Assembly (NCBI GenBank): GCA_030149815.1
Contig: JASLHI010000007.1
Span: 9,113 to 73,112 of the forward strand
Direction: 5' to 3'
DNA: 64,000 nucleotides
From: Aquirhabdus sp.
GTDB taxonomy: Bacteria; Pseudomonadota; Gammaproteobacteria; Pseudomonadales; Moraxellaceae
Shown here: piece by piece, positions 63,854 through 64,000 of the stretch
Numbering within the stretch: the first letter of the stretch is position 1
Layout of the letters: each line of letters starts with the position of its first letter
Notes under the pieces: model-generated
Databases searched by the model: none
Told to the model about the DNA's origin: nothing
The model's input: only the letters and a program-made list of their open reading frames with translations
Made by a program: the position numbers and the translations under genes

Positions 63854-64000
63854 ATGAATACAGTACAAAAAGGTTTCACCTTGATCGAACTTATGATCGT
63901 TATCGCGATCATCGGTATCTTGGCTGCAATTGCGATTCCTGCATACCAAGACTACATCGCTCGCTCACAAGCTTCTGAAGGTGTATCACTTGCAGACGGC
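63854..64000 (+). CDS. pilA: Type IV major pilin PilA, N-terminal 49 codons
   Basis: The fragment reads MNTVQKGFTLIELMIVIAI and continues with ILAAIAIPAYQDYIARSQASEGVSLADG, running to the window edge in frame. The six-residue leader ends in Gly before the N-methylated Phe, with Glu5 of GFTLIE, the classic prepilin-peptidase site and type IVa pilin helix. GGAGAG is upstream, and a sigma54 promoter 58 bases before the ATG. A pilin suits twitching motility and DNA uptake with ComEC. The C-terminus is outside the window. Confidence 0.95.
   Translation, partial: MNTVQKGFTLIELMIVIAIIGILAAIAIPAYQDYIARSQASEGVSLADG

Noticed and set aside
1..64000. CRISPR arrays, insertion sequences, prophage, rRNA or tRNA genes
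   Set aside because: No regularly spaced repeats, transposase or phage structural genes, and no T-loop or rRNA-like sequences were found while reading the gaps.

Overview
The window looks like the chromosome of a gammaproteobacterium of the Moraxellaceae (Acinetobacter and relatives), with GC by eye in the low-to-mid 40s. This rests on protein style and gene content: a monofunctional-looking SpoT, pcnB-folK-panB-panC, rapZ followed by a nitrogen-type HPr, an AceE/AceF pair with a two-lipoyl E2, a LolD plus LolC/E pair, and sigma54-driven type IV pilin. No sequence search was possible, so the genus is open. There are no rRNA or tRNA genes, no insertion sequences, no prophage and no CRISPR array. 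Almost all of the window is core housekeeping DNA with small accessory inserts between core genes.

Layout. 1-6.7 kb: the start of an SppA-like peptidase, a lipid A acyltransferase, the DNA-uptake channel ComEC, a DUF2062 protein and the Lol lipoprotein-release ABC transporter. 7-14.6 kb: a PilZ protein, then a four-gene operon of large secreted low-complexity proteins sharing one short motif after the signal peptide. 15-25.6 kb: dcd, an MscS channel, secB-grxC-rhodanese, rsgA, orn, metG and mrp. 25.6-27.2 kb: a yefM-yoeB toxin-antitoxin module sandwiched between two diverged copies of a short HicB-like gene. 27.3-33.4 kb: rsmE, waaA, prfB (with its programmed frameshift), an HPP-CBS protein and recJ. 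33.5-34.7 kb: three consecutive small secreted His-rich proteins. 35-39.7 kb: pdxH, glmM, a Nudix-like protein and guaB. 39.8-43.4 kb: an accessory stretch with a possible PD-(D/E)XK nuclease, a lipoprotein and an epimerase. 43.4-48 kb: the pyruvate dehydrogenase genes aceE-aceF. 48.2-50.4 kb: a beta-barrel candidate and three tandem paralogous membrane proteins. 50.6-57 kb: rarA, a DUF1877-like gene, spoT, a pilin-like orphan, mazG and moaA. 57.4-64 kb: pcnB-folK-panB-panC, rapZ-npr, darP/yjgA, and a sigma54 promoter leading into the first 49 codons of a type IV pilin.

How the genes fit together. ComEC and the type IV pilin point to natural transformation and twitching; the PilZ protein may link c-di-GMP to surface behaviour. 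The envelope set (lipid A acyltransferase, WaaA, GlmM, Lol, SecB) builds the Gram-negative outer membrane through which the secreted proteins would pass. SpoT, MazG, GuaB and RarA belong to nucleotide homeostasis and stress. Many start codons were revised from the longest reading frame by Shine-Dalgarno position or family alignment; these choices are given per gene.
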